Below, one piece after another: positions 25,879 to 35,008 of a stretch of DNA of 64,000 bases. The stretch comes from Micromonospora luteifusca (GTDB lineage Bacteria > Actinomycetota > Actinomycetes > Mycobacteriales > Micromonosporaceae). The position numbers and the translations under genes are program-made. Location: positions 1,550,001 through 1,614,000 of the forward strand of contig NZ_JAFBBP010000001.1 in assembly GCF_016907275.1 (NCBI RefSeq), in the 5' to 3' direction. Position 1 is the first letter of the stretch; the number at the start of each line of letters is the position of its first letter. The notes beneath the pieces were generated by a model, which made no database searches, was not told where the DNA came from, and worked only from the letters and a program-made list of their open reading frames with translations.

Positions 25879-27108
25879 TCATACCCCTACTCCCATGTGC
25901 TCAGCCAACTCCGCTACCGGAGAAGGCGGCGCACCACGTGTGCGACGAAGGACGTCCGACATCACCTCGTGCGCGATCGGCCGGCAGCGGATCTCCGACG
26001 GGGCGAGCCGATCACCGAGCAGGAGCATCTCCCCGGCGTTCGCCACATCACCCAGTTGGGCGTAGCCGCGGGCGATGTCGAGCAGATGGTGGGCGCGGCG
26101 TTCGGGCAGCAGCGCGTTGAAGGAGGGCTCCGCGATGCGCAGCTGGTGCACCTCCACCGCCCGCCCCCCGTCGCCCAGCTCCACCGCGGCGGCGGCCCGG
26201 TGCAGTTCGACATTGGTGGGGCCGAACGACGTCCAGTAGTGGTTGTAGTCGCCGCCGAGCAGGGTGGCGGCCTCCTGCGCACAGTTGATCAGGTCGTCGA
26301 CGCTGGCCGAGTCGCCGATGCGGGACGCGGCCATCGCGCCCTGGAGCAGCAGCATCCCGTAGACGGAGAGCCGGGCCGGGGAGACCTCGTTGCTCCCTCC
26401 CGGGGCCAGCCGGTTGGCGATCTGCACGTTCAGCTCGAGCGCGGGACGAGCCCGCCCCATCGCGACCAGGGCATTGCACACCCGGGTGGTGGCGATGCCG
26501 GCCAGCAGCGGGTCGTCGGCCCGCTGGGCCACCGCCATCGACCGGTCCGCGGCCAACCAGGCGAGCTCGCACTCACCGAGCTTGCGCAACACCGAGGAGG
26601 CGATCTGGTAGACCTGCCCGAGCAGGTGAGCCGCCTCGGCGGCCCGCTCACCGCCGTAGGCGGCATCGGCCGCCTGGGCGTCGCGCAGCAGCTTGGGCAG
26701 CGCCCGGGTGAGCATCCCGTAGCGGCCGTACTGGTAGGTGAGCCAGGCGTGGTTGACGGCCTTGCGCATGTCGTCCAGCGGCGGCGGGCACGGCACCGCG
26801 TCGAAGTACGCGCTCATCGAGTCGTACCGTTCCAGCGCCGCCCGGATCTCCTGCACCTCGACCTGGTCGATGCAGTTCAGCGCGTCGGTGCGGCGCTCCG
26901 GGTCCTTGCCCATGAGGAGCTGAACGTCCACCTGGAGGATGTCGGCGATCTCGTAGAGGACGGAGAACTTGTCCAACCGGCGGACGCCGCGTTCGACCTT
27001 GTCCACCCAGCTCTTCGACTTGCCCAGCCGGTCGGCGAAGACCTGCTGCGACATCTTGCGTCGGCCCCGCCAGTAGGCAACTCGCCGTCCTATGGGTAGC
27101 TCGTCCAT
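25879..27108 (-). CDS. XRE-family regulator with TPR-like C-terminal domain
   Basis: A 409-aa regulator. Residues about 7-65 form a Cro/C1 helix-turn-helix (RRVAYWRGRRKMSQQVFADR, LGKSKSWVDKVERGVRRLDK). The rest is all-helical with repeated Ala/Leu-rich pairs resembling TPR repeats (AEAAHLLGQVYQIASSVLRK, LLAGIATTRVCNALVAMGRA), as in actinomycete XRE sensors. It lies upstream of the flavoprotein gene in the same operon and is divergent from the prim-pol-like gene. The palindrome CGTGCAAGTTGCACG upstream is its candidate operator. Confidence 0.85.
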   Translation of the reverse strand: MDELPIGRRVAYWRGRRKMSQQVFADRLGKSKSWVDKVERGVRRLDKFSVLYEIADILQVDVQLLMGKDPERRTDALNCIDQVEVQEIRAALERYDSMSAYFDAVPCPPPLDDMRKAVNHAWLTYQYGRYGMLTRALPKLLRDAQAADAAYGGERAAEAAHLLGQVYQIASSVLRKLGECELAWLAADRSMAVAQRADDPLLAGIATTRVCNALVAMGRARPALELNVQIANRLAPGGSNEVSPARLSVYGMLLLQGAMAASRIGDSASVDDLINCAQEAATLLGGDYNHYWTSFGPTNVELHRAAAAVELGDGGRAVEVHQLRIAEPSFNALLPERRAHHLLDIARGYAQLGDVANAGEMLLLGDRLAPSEIRCRPIAHEVMSDVLRRTRGAPPSPVAELAEHMGVGV

Positions 27109-27246
27109 CTCCCCATCCTCCCCTGCCGCCAGCGACCAATCGGGTCGGGGCGATGTCCGCGGGTGCGGCGACTTTCGCTCACATCTTCAGGTTTTCGCTG
27201 GTCGCACACGATGTACGTCAGCCGTACAGCCAGTCCTCGTACTTTT

Positions 27247-27261
27247 CGTGCAAGTTGCACG
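27247..27261. promoter_or_regulatory. Palindrome CGTGCAAGTTGCACG
   Basis: A perfect 7-1-7 inverted repeat in the region between the divergent XRE regulator (27108) and the prim-pol-like gene (27359). It is a likely binding site for the adjacent XRE protein. Confidence 0.55.
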
Positions 27262-27358
27262 GGCCGTTCGTCAACCTCAACGATCGTGGGTTACGGCAGT
27301 GACGGTGCTCGACACGCGACCTGGCGATCGCCGGGCCCGACGAGAGGAGATGGCACAC

Positions 27359-28030
27359 ATGTGGGGGAACGTCGTACCGCGCGTCGCCGAACTGTCGCCG
27401 CTGGAACGGGTCCGGCTGCGCCGGGTCGCCATGCGATACGCCACCCACGGGTGGGAGGTCACCCCGGGCGCCTGCCTGGCCCGCAGCCGCTTCGTCTGCG
27501 GCCGGGCCGGATGTCCCACCGTGGGCTGTCACCCCGCCCTGGAGAACTGGGAACTGGCAGCCAGCGCCGACCCGTCCCGGGTGGCCACCTGGTGGCGCAA
27601 CCGCCCACACGGGGTGCTGCTGCCCACCGGCCGGGCCTTCGACGTGCTGGAGGTCCCCGCCCACCTGGGCCGGCACGTGCTCGACGCGGTGCAGACCCAC
27701 CCGGCCGGCACCGGCGTACGCGGGCCGGTGCTGGTCACCCCCACCGGGCGGTGGATGTTCCTGGTCCGCCCCGGCGATCCGCTCCGGCCGGAGCTGGAGC
27801 ACTGCTTCCACGTCGTCCGGCACGGGCCGGGCTCGTGGATCCCCGCGCCGCCCACCCGGCTGCCGGAGGGGACGGTCCGCTGGGCGGTCGCCCCCGAGCA
27901 GGCCCGCTGGCAACTTCCGGATTCGTACCTCGTGCAGAACACGTTGATCGGGGCGCTGCGCGCCAGCGGGGTGACGCTCGCCCCCGACCTGCTCCCCGGC
28001 CACCTGCCGCTACCCCGACGAGGCAGGTGA
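27359..28030 (+). CDS. Prim-pol N-terminal-domain protein, probably inactive
   Basis: About 223 aa. ATG 27359 is preferred because GAGAGGAGA lies about 8 bases upstream; ATG 27350 is in frame. It resembles actinomycete proteins annotated as bifunctional DNA primase/polymerase N-terminal: RYATHGWEVTPGACL, a CGRAGCPTVGCHP Cys/His cluster (residues about 44-56), WWRNRPHGVLLPTGRAFDVL and a C-terminal LIGALRASGV. The DxD catalytic pair expected in the GRAFDVLEVPA segment is not intact, so polymerase activity is doubtful. It is divergent from the XRE regulator. Confidence 0.7.
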   Translation: MWGNVVPRVAELSPLERVRLRRVAMRYATHGWEVTPGACLARSRFVCGRAGCPTVGCHPALENWELAASADPSRVATWWRNRPHGVLLPTGRAFDVLEVPAHLGRHVLDAVQTHPAGTGVRGPVLVTPTGRWMFLVRPGDPLRPELEHCFHVVRHGPGSWIPAPPTRLPEGTVRWAVAPEQARWQLPDSYLVQNTLIGALRASGVTLAPDLLPGHLPLPRRGR

Positions 28031-28135
28031 GACAGGCCCTGTCGACGATTCCATCCGGTGCCCGACAGCGTCGCCGGGGCGCCGGTCCTCGTTGACAGGG
28101 GGACGGCGCGAACGCGCGCCACGAACGGGGGAACG

Positions 28136-28300
28136 ATGTCCACGGACGACAGGGCGCAACATCCCGGCGGCGGCACCGAACCGCCCCGACGCAGCCACCC
28201 ACGGCACCGCTGGGCCGGCACCCGGCCGTCTGGTTCACGCCCCGGCCGCCCACGCCCCACCGGCTCCCGCCCGGCCGGCACCAACCGCCCGCTCCGCTAG
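28136..28300 (+). CDS. Possible small basic protein (54 aa)
   Basis: ATG 28136 is preceded by GGGGGA at good spacing and the frame runs to 28300, overlapping by two bases the convergent ApbE stop. The product is disordered and rich in Arg, Pro and Gly (HPRHRWAGTRPSGSRPGRPR). No family; it could be non-coding. Confidence 0.3.
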   Translation: MSTDDRAQHPGGGTEPPRRSHPRHRWAGTRPSGSRPGRPRPTGSRPAGTNRPLR

Positions 28301-29055
28301 TCGGTCAGCGGGACGTTGGCGGAGTGGTACTGCCGGGCGTCGTCGGTGACGACCGCGTGGCTGTGCTCGTCGAGGCGGTCCAACCAACCGAGACCGGTGA
28401 CCCCCATCGCCAGGGCGGCGGTGGCGTACGCGTCGGCCACCCCGAGGTCGGTGCCGACCACGGTCACCGAGCGCAACCCGCTGGCGGGCGTGCCCCGGCG
28501 CGGGTCCAGCACGTGCCGGCCCCGCTCGTAGACGCCGGAGGTGGCCACGGCCAGGTCGGTCCCGGTGAGCACCAGGCAGGTCGCCATCGCGTCCCACGGG
28601 TGCCGGATGCCGATGCGCCACGGTGCCCCGGACGGCGAGAGGCCGCGCACGCGCACGTCACCGCCGGCGTTCACACAGTGGTTCGCGGCACCGGCGGCCA
28701 GTAGGCGATCCGAGGCGACCTGGGCCGCCCAGCCCTTGACGAAGCCGGACGGGTCGAGCCGCCCGGTGGCGTACGCGTCGAAGAACCCGTCGGTGTCGCC
28801 CCACAGGTCGGCGCAGGCCTCCAGCACGAACCGCAGGTCCGCCGACGCCTCGGAGAGCAGCACCTCGCCCCGGTCGAAGCGGCACACCTCGCTGTCCGGC
28901 TTGTACGTACTGAACCGGGCGTCCACCTCACGCATCCAGGCGAAGACCTCGTCGGCCAGCTCGTTGAGGGTCGCCGCCGGCAGGTCCTCGGCGAGGTCCA
29001 GGGTGACCGCCGTACCCATGATCTGTTCGACCCGGCACAGCCCGGGTCGGGTCAT
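28297..29055 (-). CDS. apbE: FAD:protein FMN transferase (ApbE family)
   Basis: About 252 aa from ATG 29055 (GTG 29067 is an alternative, one base after the upstream stop). Family motifs: EQIMGTAVTLDL, ARFSTYKPDSEVCRF, PSGFVKGWAAQVASDRLLAA, NHCVNAGGDVRVRG, and the metal-binding end HVLDPRRGTPASGLRSVTVV followed by ADAYATAALAMG. ApbE attaches FMN through a phosphoester to a Ser/Thr of target proteins outside the cytoplasm. The obvious target is the FMN-binding protein encoded immediately upstream. No signal peptide is visible, as in some other actinobacterial copies. Confidence 0.9.
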   Translation of the reverse strand: MTRPGLCRVEQIMGTAVTLDLAEDLPAATLNELADEVFAWMREVDARFSTYKPDSEVCRFDRGEVLLSEASADLRFVLEACADLWGDTDGFFDAYATGRLDPSGFVKGWAAQVASDRLLAAGAANHCVNAGGDVRVRGLSPSGAPWRIGIRHPWDAMATCLVLTGTDLAVATSGVYERGRHVLDPRRGTPASGLRSVTVVGTDLGVADAYATAALAMGVTGLGWLDRLDEHSHAVVTDDARQYHSANVPLTD

Positions 29056-29068
29056 CGCGGCCGGCACG

Positions 29069-29665
29069 TCAGAACGCCTGCTCGATCGCGCCTCGCAGCG
29101 ACTGCTTGTAGGAGTCGCTGGTCTCGGTGGCACCGGAGACGGTGTTGACGTTGGCGCTCTGCTTCCGCACCACCTCGCCGCCGGTGCCGTCGTACCTGCC
29201 GCTGACGTCGTCGCTGTGGATGTCGGATTCACCCCCGCTGGGCAGTGAGAGCGCGACGGCGTCGACGATCCGGTTACCGGAGACGACGATCTGCACCTGC
29301 ACGTACCCGTACTCGTTGTCGACGCCCGGCCCGGTGATCCGGCGGTTGGTCGGCTGCGGCGCCTTCGTGGTGGTGCGCGGCGCGGTGGGAGCCTTCGTAG
29401 TGGTGCGGGTGCCGGGCGGCCGGACGGTGCTCTTGCTGGGTTTGGGCGACGACGTCGCGCTGGGAGCCACCGACGGCGTGGGCGCCCCGGCCGCCGGGTC
29501 GACCGGCGGGTCGGCGCTCGGGTCGACATCCTGCGGGGTGGGGTTGACCGGCTGGGCGCTCGGCAGGTTCTGGGCGACCTGGGTGGCCCCCGGCGAACCC
29601 TTGAACACCACGAGCGCGGTGGTGCTGGCGGCCAGGCCGGTGATCGCGAGCAACGCGCGACGCAT
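29069..29665 (-). CDS. Secreted FMN-binding domain protein
   Basis: A 198-aa exported protein. The signal MRRALLAITGLAASTTALVV is followed by a Pro/Thr/Ser-rich spacer (about 30-110) and a C-terminal FMN_bind domain (PF04205; YGYVQVQIVVSGNRIVDAVA). The flavinylation motif SGATET lies in the last 25 residues, with the final Thr the expected FMN acceptor. It is encoded 12 bases after the ferric-reductase-like gene and just before apbE, so it probably shuttles electrons from the membrane oxidoreductase across the cell wall. Confidence 0.88.
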   Translation of the reverse strand: MRRALLAITGLAASTTALVVFKGSPGATQVAQNLPSAQPVNPTPQDVDPSADPPVDPAAGAPTPSVAPSATSSPKPSKSTVRPPGTRTTTKAPTAPRTTTKAPQPTNRRITGPGVDNEYGYVQVQIVVSGNRIVDAVALSLPSGGESDIHSDDVSGRYDGTGGEVVRKQSANVNTVSGATETSDSYKQSLRGAIEQAF

Positions 29666-29677
29666 GGAATGCCCTTC

Positions 29678-31090
29678 CTACAACTCGAACGTGGCCAGGT
29701 GGATCTGCCGTCGGGGCACGCCGGCCCGGCGCAGCGCGCGGACCGACTGTTCCACCAGACCGGGTGGCCCGCACAGGTAGACGTCACGCCGGGCCACGTC
29801 GGGCACGAGTTGACGCAACCCGTCCGGGCTCATCAGCTGACGGGGGCCGGGGTCGTCGCGGGATCCGATGACGTACCAGATCGCGGTGTCCCGCTCCTGA
29901 GCCAACCAGTCCAGCTCACGGCTGAGCAGCACGTCGGCCGGGGTACGGGCCCGGTAGATCAGGGCCGCGCCCGGCGGCAACTCCTCCAGCATGGCCCGGA
30001 TCGGCGTGATGCCGCTGCCACCGGCGATCAGCAGGGCCCGCTCACGGACCCGGTGCGCGGCCGTGAAGGTGCCCGACGGGCCCTCCGCCCAGACCCGGGT
30101 GCCCGGTTCCAGGTCGCGCAGGTCCGCGGTGTGCGCGCCGACGACCTTGACGGTGAGCCGCAACCAGCGACCGTTCCCGGCGGCGGAGACGGAGAACGGG
30201 TGTGACTGCCACCAGCAGCCCCGGGCGAAGAAGCGCCAGCGGAAGTACTGGCCGCCGAGCATCGCCAACCGACCCAGCCGCTCACCGGTGAGGTAGATCG
30301 AGATGGTGTCGGGGCTCTCGGCGACAACGTCGGCGACCCGCAACCGGTGGCGCAGGTTGAACGCCAGCGGCGCGATCACCCGACCCCAGAGCAGGGCGGC
30401 CACCACCAGCAGATAGAGCGCGATCCAGCCGGTGCGGACCGGTCCCGGCTTGTACAGCTGCGCACCGTGGGTGAACTGGTGGCCGAAGCCGAGCAGCAGG
30501 ATCAGGTAGCTGGACAGGTGCAGCACGTGCCACAGCTCGTAGGGCAGCGCCCGCCGGATCGCCCGGATGCTGCTGAACCCGACCAGCATCATGATGCCGG
30601 TGGCGACGAACGCCGAAACCATGTCCTCGTAGTCACCGAGCAGCGTGCCGACCTCGGCGAGAACCGACTGGTTCCGCAGGTCCGCGTAGCCGACGAGGAT
30701 CAGCGACAGGTGCGCCAGCACGGCGACCAGCAGGGTGGCACCGACGTCGCGATGCCAGCGGGCCATCTGCTCGCCGCCGATCCACCGCTCCAGCACCGGC
30801 AGCCGGCTCATCATCAGCACCTGCACCAGCAACAGGTAGCCGGCGATCAGGCCACTGATCCGGCCGGCCGCGGTGACGGTGGCCGCGGTGCTCCGCAACG
30901 AACCGGCGGGGGTGCCCAGCCACCACGGCAGCACGCTGGCGAACAGACCGACCAGGAGCAGCACGGCCAGCAGCCGCCGGCCGCCGGGTCCGCGCCGGGC
31001 CGGGATCTGCGGGGGGACCGCCGACCGGCCGCCGTGCTGGGACGAGGTCCCGGTACGACGGCCGGCGGCGTGGGTGTGCGAACGCGTCAC
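29678..31090 (-). CDS. Ferric reductase-like transmembrane oxidoreductase
   Basis: A 470-aa protein with a GTG start. After a basic, Gly/Pro-rich N-terminus come about six helices of the ferric reductase domain, with His residues in RWHRDVGATLLVAVLAHLSL and LWHVLHLSSYLILLLGFGHQ for two b-hemes. The C-terminal third is an FNR-type module: GQYFRWRFF and QSHPFSVSAAG bind FAD; ALLIAGGSGITPIRAML and VYLCGPPGLVEQSVRAL bind NAD(P)H. It carries electrons from cytoplasmic NAD(P)H to the outer face. The start overlaps the DUF1501 stop (GTGA), showing translational coupling. Confidence 0.88.
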   Translation of the reverse strand: MTRSHTHAAGRRTGTSSQHGGRSAVPPQIPARRGPGGRRLLAVLLLVGLFASVLPWWLGTPAGSLRSTAATVTAAGRISGLIAGYLLLVQVLMMSRLPVLERWIGGEQMARWHRDVGATLLVAVLAHLSLILVGYADLRNQSVLAEVGTLLGDYEDMVSAFVATGIMMLVGFSSIRAIRRALPYELWHVLHLSSYLILLLGFGHQFTHGAQLYKPGPVRTGWIALYLLVVAALLWGRVIAPLAFNLRHRLRVADVVAESPDTISIYLTGERLGRLAMLGGQYFRWRFFARGCWWQSHPFSVSAAGNGRWLRLTVKVVGAHTADLRDLEPGTRVWAEGPSGTFTAAHRVRERALLIAGGSGITPIRAMLEELPPGAALIYRARTPADVLLSRELDWLAQERDTAIWYVIGSRDDPGPRQLMSPDGLRQLVPDVARRDVYLCGPPGLVEQSVRALRRAGVPRRQIHLATFEL

Positions 31091-32481
31091 GCGTACAGCT
31101 TCATCGGGGCGTACTTCTGGCGGGGGAAGACCTTCTCGACCTCGGCGTTGGTGAGACCGAACCGGCCCTGAGCCACCGCGCCGTAGATGTTGAACATGTT
31201 GTTGTACTCGGGCACGTCACCGGAGTCCAGCTTGTCCAGACCGTTCCAGTTGCCGAGCACCGAGCCGGCCAGTTTCTTGCCGGAGAGCAGGGTGACCACC
31301 CCGCCGTGCCCGTGGTCGCTGCCGCCACTGTTGGAGCCGACCCGACGGCCGAACTCGCTGGACACCATGATCGTCACGTCGGCGGCCTGCGGGCCGAGGT
31401 CGGTGAAGAAGGCGGCCATCGCGTTGGCCAGCTCGTTCAACCGGCGGTGCAGTTGGCCGCCCGCACTGGTGCCCTGGTTCTCGTGGGTGTCGTAACCGCC
31501 CATGCCGACGGTGGCGACCCGGACGTTGGCGCCACCCTTGATCAGCTGGGCGAGTTGCTTGAAGGCGTTGCCGACGCCCTCGTACTTGACACCCTCGACC
31601 GGCTCGTACGGCTTGGCGGCCAACTGCTGGGCGGTGGCCAGCGCGCCCATGCCCTCCTGCACGGCCTCCTCGACCGGGTGGTTGATCCCGGTGAAGAGCC
31701 CCTTGATGGCCTTCTCGGTGGCGGCCCGGAAGCGCTCGTCGCCGTTGAGCCGCAACGACCCGACGTTGTTCAGCGACAGTGCGCCGTTGTTGCCCACCAG
31801 TGAGCGCGGCAGGGTGCTGCCGATTCCGACGCTGCGGAACGCGGTGCCCTTGCCCAGGTTGTCGACCAGACCGTCCAGCCAGCCCCGGCCGCCGGTCTCG
31901 TTGGGGAGCCCGCCCAGGTTGCAGGCGTCCGCCGCCTGGAAGTGGCTACGCGACAGTCGCTCGTCGGAGGCCGCCGGGATGAAGCCCAACTGGCCGGCCG
32001 TGAGCCACTTCTCCAGCGGCTTGAACGCGCTGGTCAGCTTGAAGCCGCGGTCCAGGGCCAGCGAGTCGTTGCCGAGCAGCAGATCGGGGCGGGCCTTGGC
32101 GAGCACGGGGTCGTTGTCCGGGGCGATCAGACTCAGCCCGTCCAGCCCCCCGTAGAGGAAGACGTGGATCAGGGTGCCGGTCTTGGTCGCCGCGAACGAC
32201 GCCGACGTGGTGACGAACTGCGCGGTGGCCAGGGCGGTCGCGGTGGCCGCGGCACCGACGACAAACGTCCGCCGGGTGACGCCACGACCGTCCTGCTGGG
32301 CCTCCTCCAGGTTCTCCAGCGTGCGGTAGCGGTCGAACTCGGCGGCGTTCTCGGCGGCGACGATGTCCGCCTCGGCACGCAGCAACGCCTCGGCCGGGTT
32401 GTCGGCGAGCCGCCGCACGTCGGGGCATTCGGGGTGCAGGGGGAAAGAGTTGTACACAGTCTTCTCCATCGGGTGCCTCAC
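31087..32481 (-). CDS. DUF1501 protein with Tat-type signal
   Basis: A 464-aa protein. A cytoplasmic leader of about 65 residues precedes the twin-arginine signal VTRRTFVVGAAATATALATA. The mature domain is DUF1501 (alkaline phosphatase-like fold): HVFLYGGLDGLSLIAPDNDP, RSHFQAADACNLGGL, VGMGGYDTHENQGTSAGGQL, and MVSSEFGRRVGSNSGGSDHG with HGGVVTLLSGK. DUF1501 genes are nearly always paired with DUF1800; function is unknown. The start overlaps the DUF1800 stop by 4 bases. Confidence 0.88.
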   Translation of the reverse strand: MRHPMEKTVYNSFPLHPECPDVRRLADNPAEALLRAEADIVAAENAAEFDRYRTLENLEEAQQDGRGVTRRTFVVGAAATATALATAQFVTTSASFAATKTGTLIHVFLYGGLDGLSLIAPDNDPVLAKARPDLLLGNDSLALDRGFKLTSAFKPLEKWLTAGQLGFIPAASDERLSRSHFQAADACNLGGLPNETGGRGWLDGLVDNLGKGTAFRSVGIGSTLPRSLVGNNGALSLNNVGSLRLNGDERFRAATEKAIKGLFTGINHPVEEAVQEGMGALATAQQLAAKPYEPVEGVKYEGVGNAFKQLAQLIKGGANVRVATVGMGGYDTHENQGTSAGGQLHRRLNELANAMAAFFTDLGPQAADVTIMVSSEFGRRVGSNSGGSDHGHGGVVTLLSGKKLAGSVLGNWNGLDKLDSGDVPEYNNMFNIYGAVAQGRFGLTNAEVEKVFPRQKYAPMKLYA

Positions 32482-34577
32482 CTGAGGTGGTGCTGGGGGG
32501 AAGCGAGGATCGCCCGCGCGACGGCGGTGATGGCCCCGTTGAACGTGGCGTCGACCTTGGCGGTCGCCGGCACGCCGGCCACGCCGAGGATCAGGTTCTT
32601 CTCCCGCGCGCTCAGCTTCTGACCCACCAGCCGCTGGGAGAGTGCGTCCACGTACGCCCCGGCGGTGGCCGGCGGCTTGGCGACCAGCTTCTCCGGGGCC
32701 GTGTACGTGAAGGTGGTGCGGTAGCCGGCGATGATCTCGCCCGCCTCGTTCCAGCCGTTGACCATGGTGCCGGCCGACGTCCAGGCGACGTAGACGTCCG
32801 GGTAGCCGTCCGGGGTGGGCTGACCCATCGGCGAGTGGCCCAGCTCGCGCAGCTTGTCGTGGATCTGCCGCAGGCCCCGGGCGTACGGGGTGCGCTTGTT
32901 GTCACCGTTGTTGTGCTTCGGCGACGCTTCCGGCGAGACGCCCAGGACGCGGTACGTGGCGACCAGGTACTCCATCGGCCGACGCACCTTCTGGCCCACG
33001 CCAGCCCAGAACTCGGAGGAGCAGAACAGCGCCATCAGCACCGGCTTGATCATGCCCTTGTTGGTCGTGTACGTCTTGGCCAGCCGATCCACAAGGGACT
33101 TCGGTGGGGTGTCCGAGACGAACCGTGTCGCCAGGCTCTGCGCGACGTACTTCGCGGTCGACGGGTGCAGCGCGATGTAGGTGATGTACGCGTCGATCGC
33201 CGCGTCGGCCTTCTTCGGGTCCGCCGAGTTGTTCGCGTGGCTGAAGCCGAGGATCTTCACCTTGCCGACGTAGTGCTGCTCGGGCTTGAAGACGTACTTG
33301 CCGTCCCGGTCGACGCCGCGGCCCGTCTGCAGCATGGCCGCCTGCCGGACGTCCTGCTCCTCGTAACCACCGTCGACGCCGACCGAGTAGAGCTCGAGGT
33401 TCTCCCGGGCGAGGTTCTCGTTGATCGCGTCCTTGCGGGAGTCCTTCTGGTTCAGGTAGATCAGCAGCGCGGGGTGCTTGTTCGCGGCGACCAGCATCTC
33501 CGGGTAGCTGCCCAACGCGTGCTTGCGCACGACGTCCTGGTCGAACGAGTTGCGGTACACCTCACCGCCGTCGAAGTCGGCGGCGACGTGCAGGAAGTCG
33601 TTCCAGAAGTCGACCATCACCTCGAACAGCTGGCGGTTCGACCAGATCTGCCGGGCGATGGTGGCGTCGACCATCTCGCGCTCCGGCTGGGCGCCCTGGT
33701 CGTTGAGCTGGTCCCGCTGGGCACGCAACTGCTGCGTGTCGAGCTTCAGGGTGGGCAGCTCGGTAAGCTTCAGCTCGGCCTTGCTCGGCTCGATCTTCTC
33801 CGGAGCCAGCTGGGCGCGGATCCAGGCGTCGATGCCCTGCCTCTTGATGTCGGCGATCACCGCGGGCGTCGGCCCGAAGGTGGCGCGCCGGGCCAGGTGC
33901 AGGATCGGGTCCTTGGCCAGCACGGTCTTGACGGTCACCTGGGTCGCCGCCGCGGCGGCGGCCGGACCGGACAGGGTCCGTCCACTGGTCGGCGCGTTCT
34001 TCTTCAGCGCCTCGCCGGCCCGGGAGCCCATGTAGCTCTCGTTCTGCTCGGTGTAGGTGCGCACCGTGCTGGGCTGCTGGCCGCTGGGCCGCGCGGCGGT
34101 GCCGTCGGTCACCGTGCTGCCGGTCGCGTCGCCGGCCACGGCCTCGTCGCCGAACAGGCCACGGAGCTGCGGGGTCATGGCGAGCGCGGCGCCACCGGCG
34201 ACGACGGCAGCGGTGCCGCCGAGGGCGACCATGGCCTTGCGCCGGCCGACCTTGCGACCGGACTCGTCGTCATCGTCCAGGGTGGGGAGTCCAGTGCCGG
34301 CCGGCCGCGTCGGCGCCGGACGACCGAGACCCTCCGGGCCGACCCACTGCGGGCCGCGCGGGGCGGGGGCGGGGTGTCCGGCGTGCGCGTACCCGTCGCC
34401 GTACTGCTCGCGTGGGTCGGCCTGGGCGGGGTAGCCACCCTGGTAGGGGTGGGGCGTGTCGTACCCGTAGGGCGCGGACGCGCTGGGGTCGCCGTAGCCG
34501 TCCGCGCCGTGGTGCTGGCGTCCGTCCCAACCGCGGTCGTCCCGTGGTCGACGTGGTGGCACATTCTGGTCAGCCAT
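32478..34577 (-). CDS. DUF1800 protein
   Basis: A 699-aa protein, first gene of the operon. The N-terminus (about 100 residues) is Pro/Gly/Tyr-rich and disordered, followed by a signal/anchor RRKAMVALGGTAAVVAGGAA preceded by a KVGRRK twin-arginine-like patch. The DUF1800 domain follows: LHLARRATFGPTPAVIADIK, MVDFWNDFLHVAADFDGGEV, ENLARENLELYSVGVDGGYE with nearby FKPEQHYVGKVKILG, and EFWAGVGQKVRRPMEYLVA. Function is not established for the family. Operon position with a membrane flavin reductase and flavinylated protein is informative context. Confidence 0.88.
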   Translation of the reverse strand: MADQNVPPRRPRDDRGWDGRQHHGADGYGDPSASAPYGYDTPHPYQGGYPAQADPREQYGDGYAHAGHPAPAPRGPQWVGPEGLGRPAPTRPAGTGLPTLDDDDESGRKVGRRKAMVALGGTAAVVAGGAALAMTPQLRGLFGDEAVAGDATGSTVTDGTAARPSGQQPSTVRTYTEQNESYMGSRAGEALKKNAPTSGRTLSGPAAAAAATQVTVKTVLAKDPILHLARRATFGPTPAVIADIKRQGIDAWIRAQLAPEKIEPSKAELKLTELPTLKLDTQQLRAQRDQLNDQGAQPEREMVDATIARQIWSNRQLFEVMVDFWNDFLHVAADFDGGEVYRNSFDQDVVRKHALGSYPEMLVAANKHPALLIYLNQKDSRKDAINENLARENLELYSVGVDGGYEEQDVRQAAMLQTGRGVDRDGKYVFKPEQHYVGKVKILGFSHANNSADPKKADAAIDAYITYIALHPSTAKYVAQSLATRFVSDTPPKSLVDRLAKTYTTNKGMIKPVLMALFCSSEFWAGVGQKVRRPMEYLVATYRVLGVSPEASPKHNNGDNKRTPYARGLRQIHDKLRELGHSPMGQPTPDGYPDVYVAWTSAGTMVNGWNEAGEIIAGYRTTFTYTAPEKLVAKPPATAGAYVDALSQRLVGQKLSAREKNLILGVAGVPATAKVDATFNGAITAVARAILASPQHHLR

Positions 34578-35008
34578 GTACCAATCCCGATTTCTGATGA
34601 GCGCCGGAAGCTGCGACCGGGCAGGTGCGGCAGGTGCGGCGACTGTTGCCTGAGGGGGTTGCTACGGCAAGGTAACCAAGGCCCCAGGTGCCTTCAAGGT
34701 GGGCTGAACACCCTCCTGCGGGCACTTAAGACAGCGCTCAGTGCGACATCGGAGGCAGGCGGCGGGCCCGAGGCATCCATGGACCTTCCCAGCAGGGCGT
34801 ACGCGTGGCAGCCGGGTACGGATCGGACCACGACGCCGTACGCGACACTTTCCACGCCGTACACCCCCACAGGCAAACTTAAGGTTGGGGTAAGCCGGAC
34901 ATGAGGTGCCCTCGCGTCGAGGAAAAGTAGCGGCAGCAGGCGAGCGTGAGCCGCCACCACAGCGGGTATGCCGCCGAACCGCTGAACGCGTGAGGGGAAG
35001 GCAGCGCC
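34578..35008. other. Divergent intergenic region upstream of the DUF1800 operon
   Basis: About 430 bases between the DUF1800 operon (minus) and the DUF3040 gene (plus). It must hold both promoters. I see repeated CGTACGCG words near 34798 and 34837 and an AT-richer stretch CAAACTTAAGG near 34873, but no clear -35/-10 pair or protein gene. Confidence 0.4.

Noticed and set aside
28136..28300. Small Arg/Pro-rich frame as a confident gene
   Set aside because: It has a fair ribosome-binding site but a disordered, composition-driven product, so it is listed only at low confidence.
32487..34904. 805-codon plus-strand open frame
   Set aside because: Antisense to the DUF1800 gene, with Val/Arg/Gly-rich shadow composition typical of high-GC DNA.
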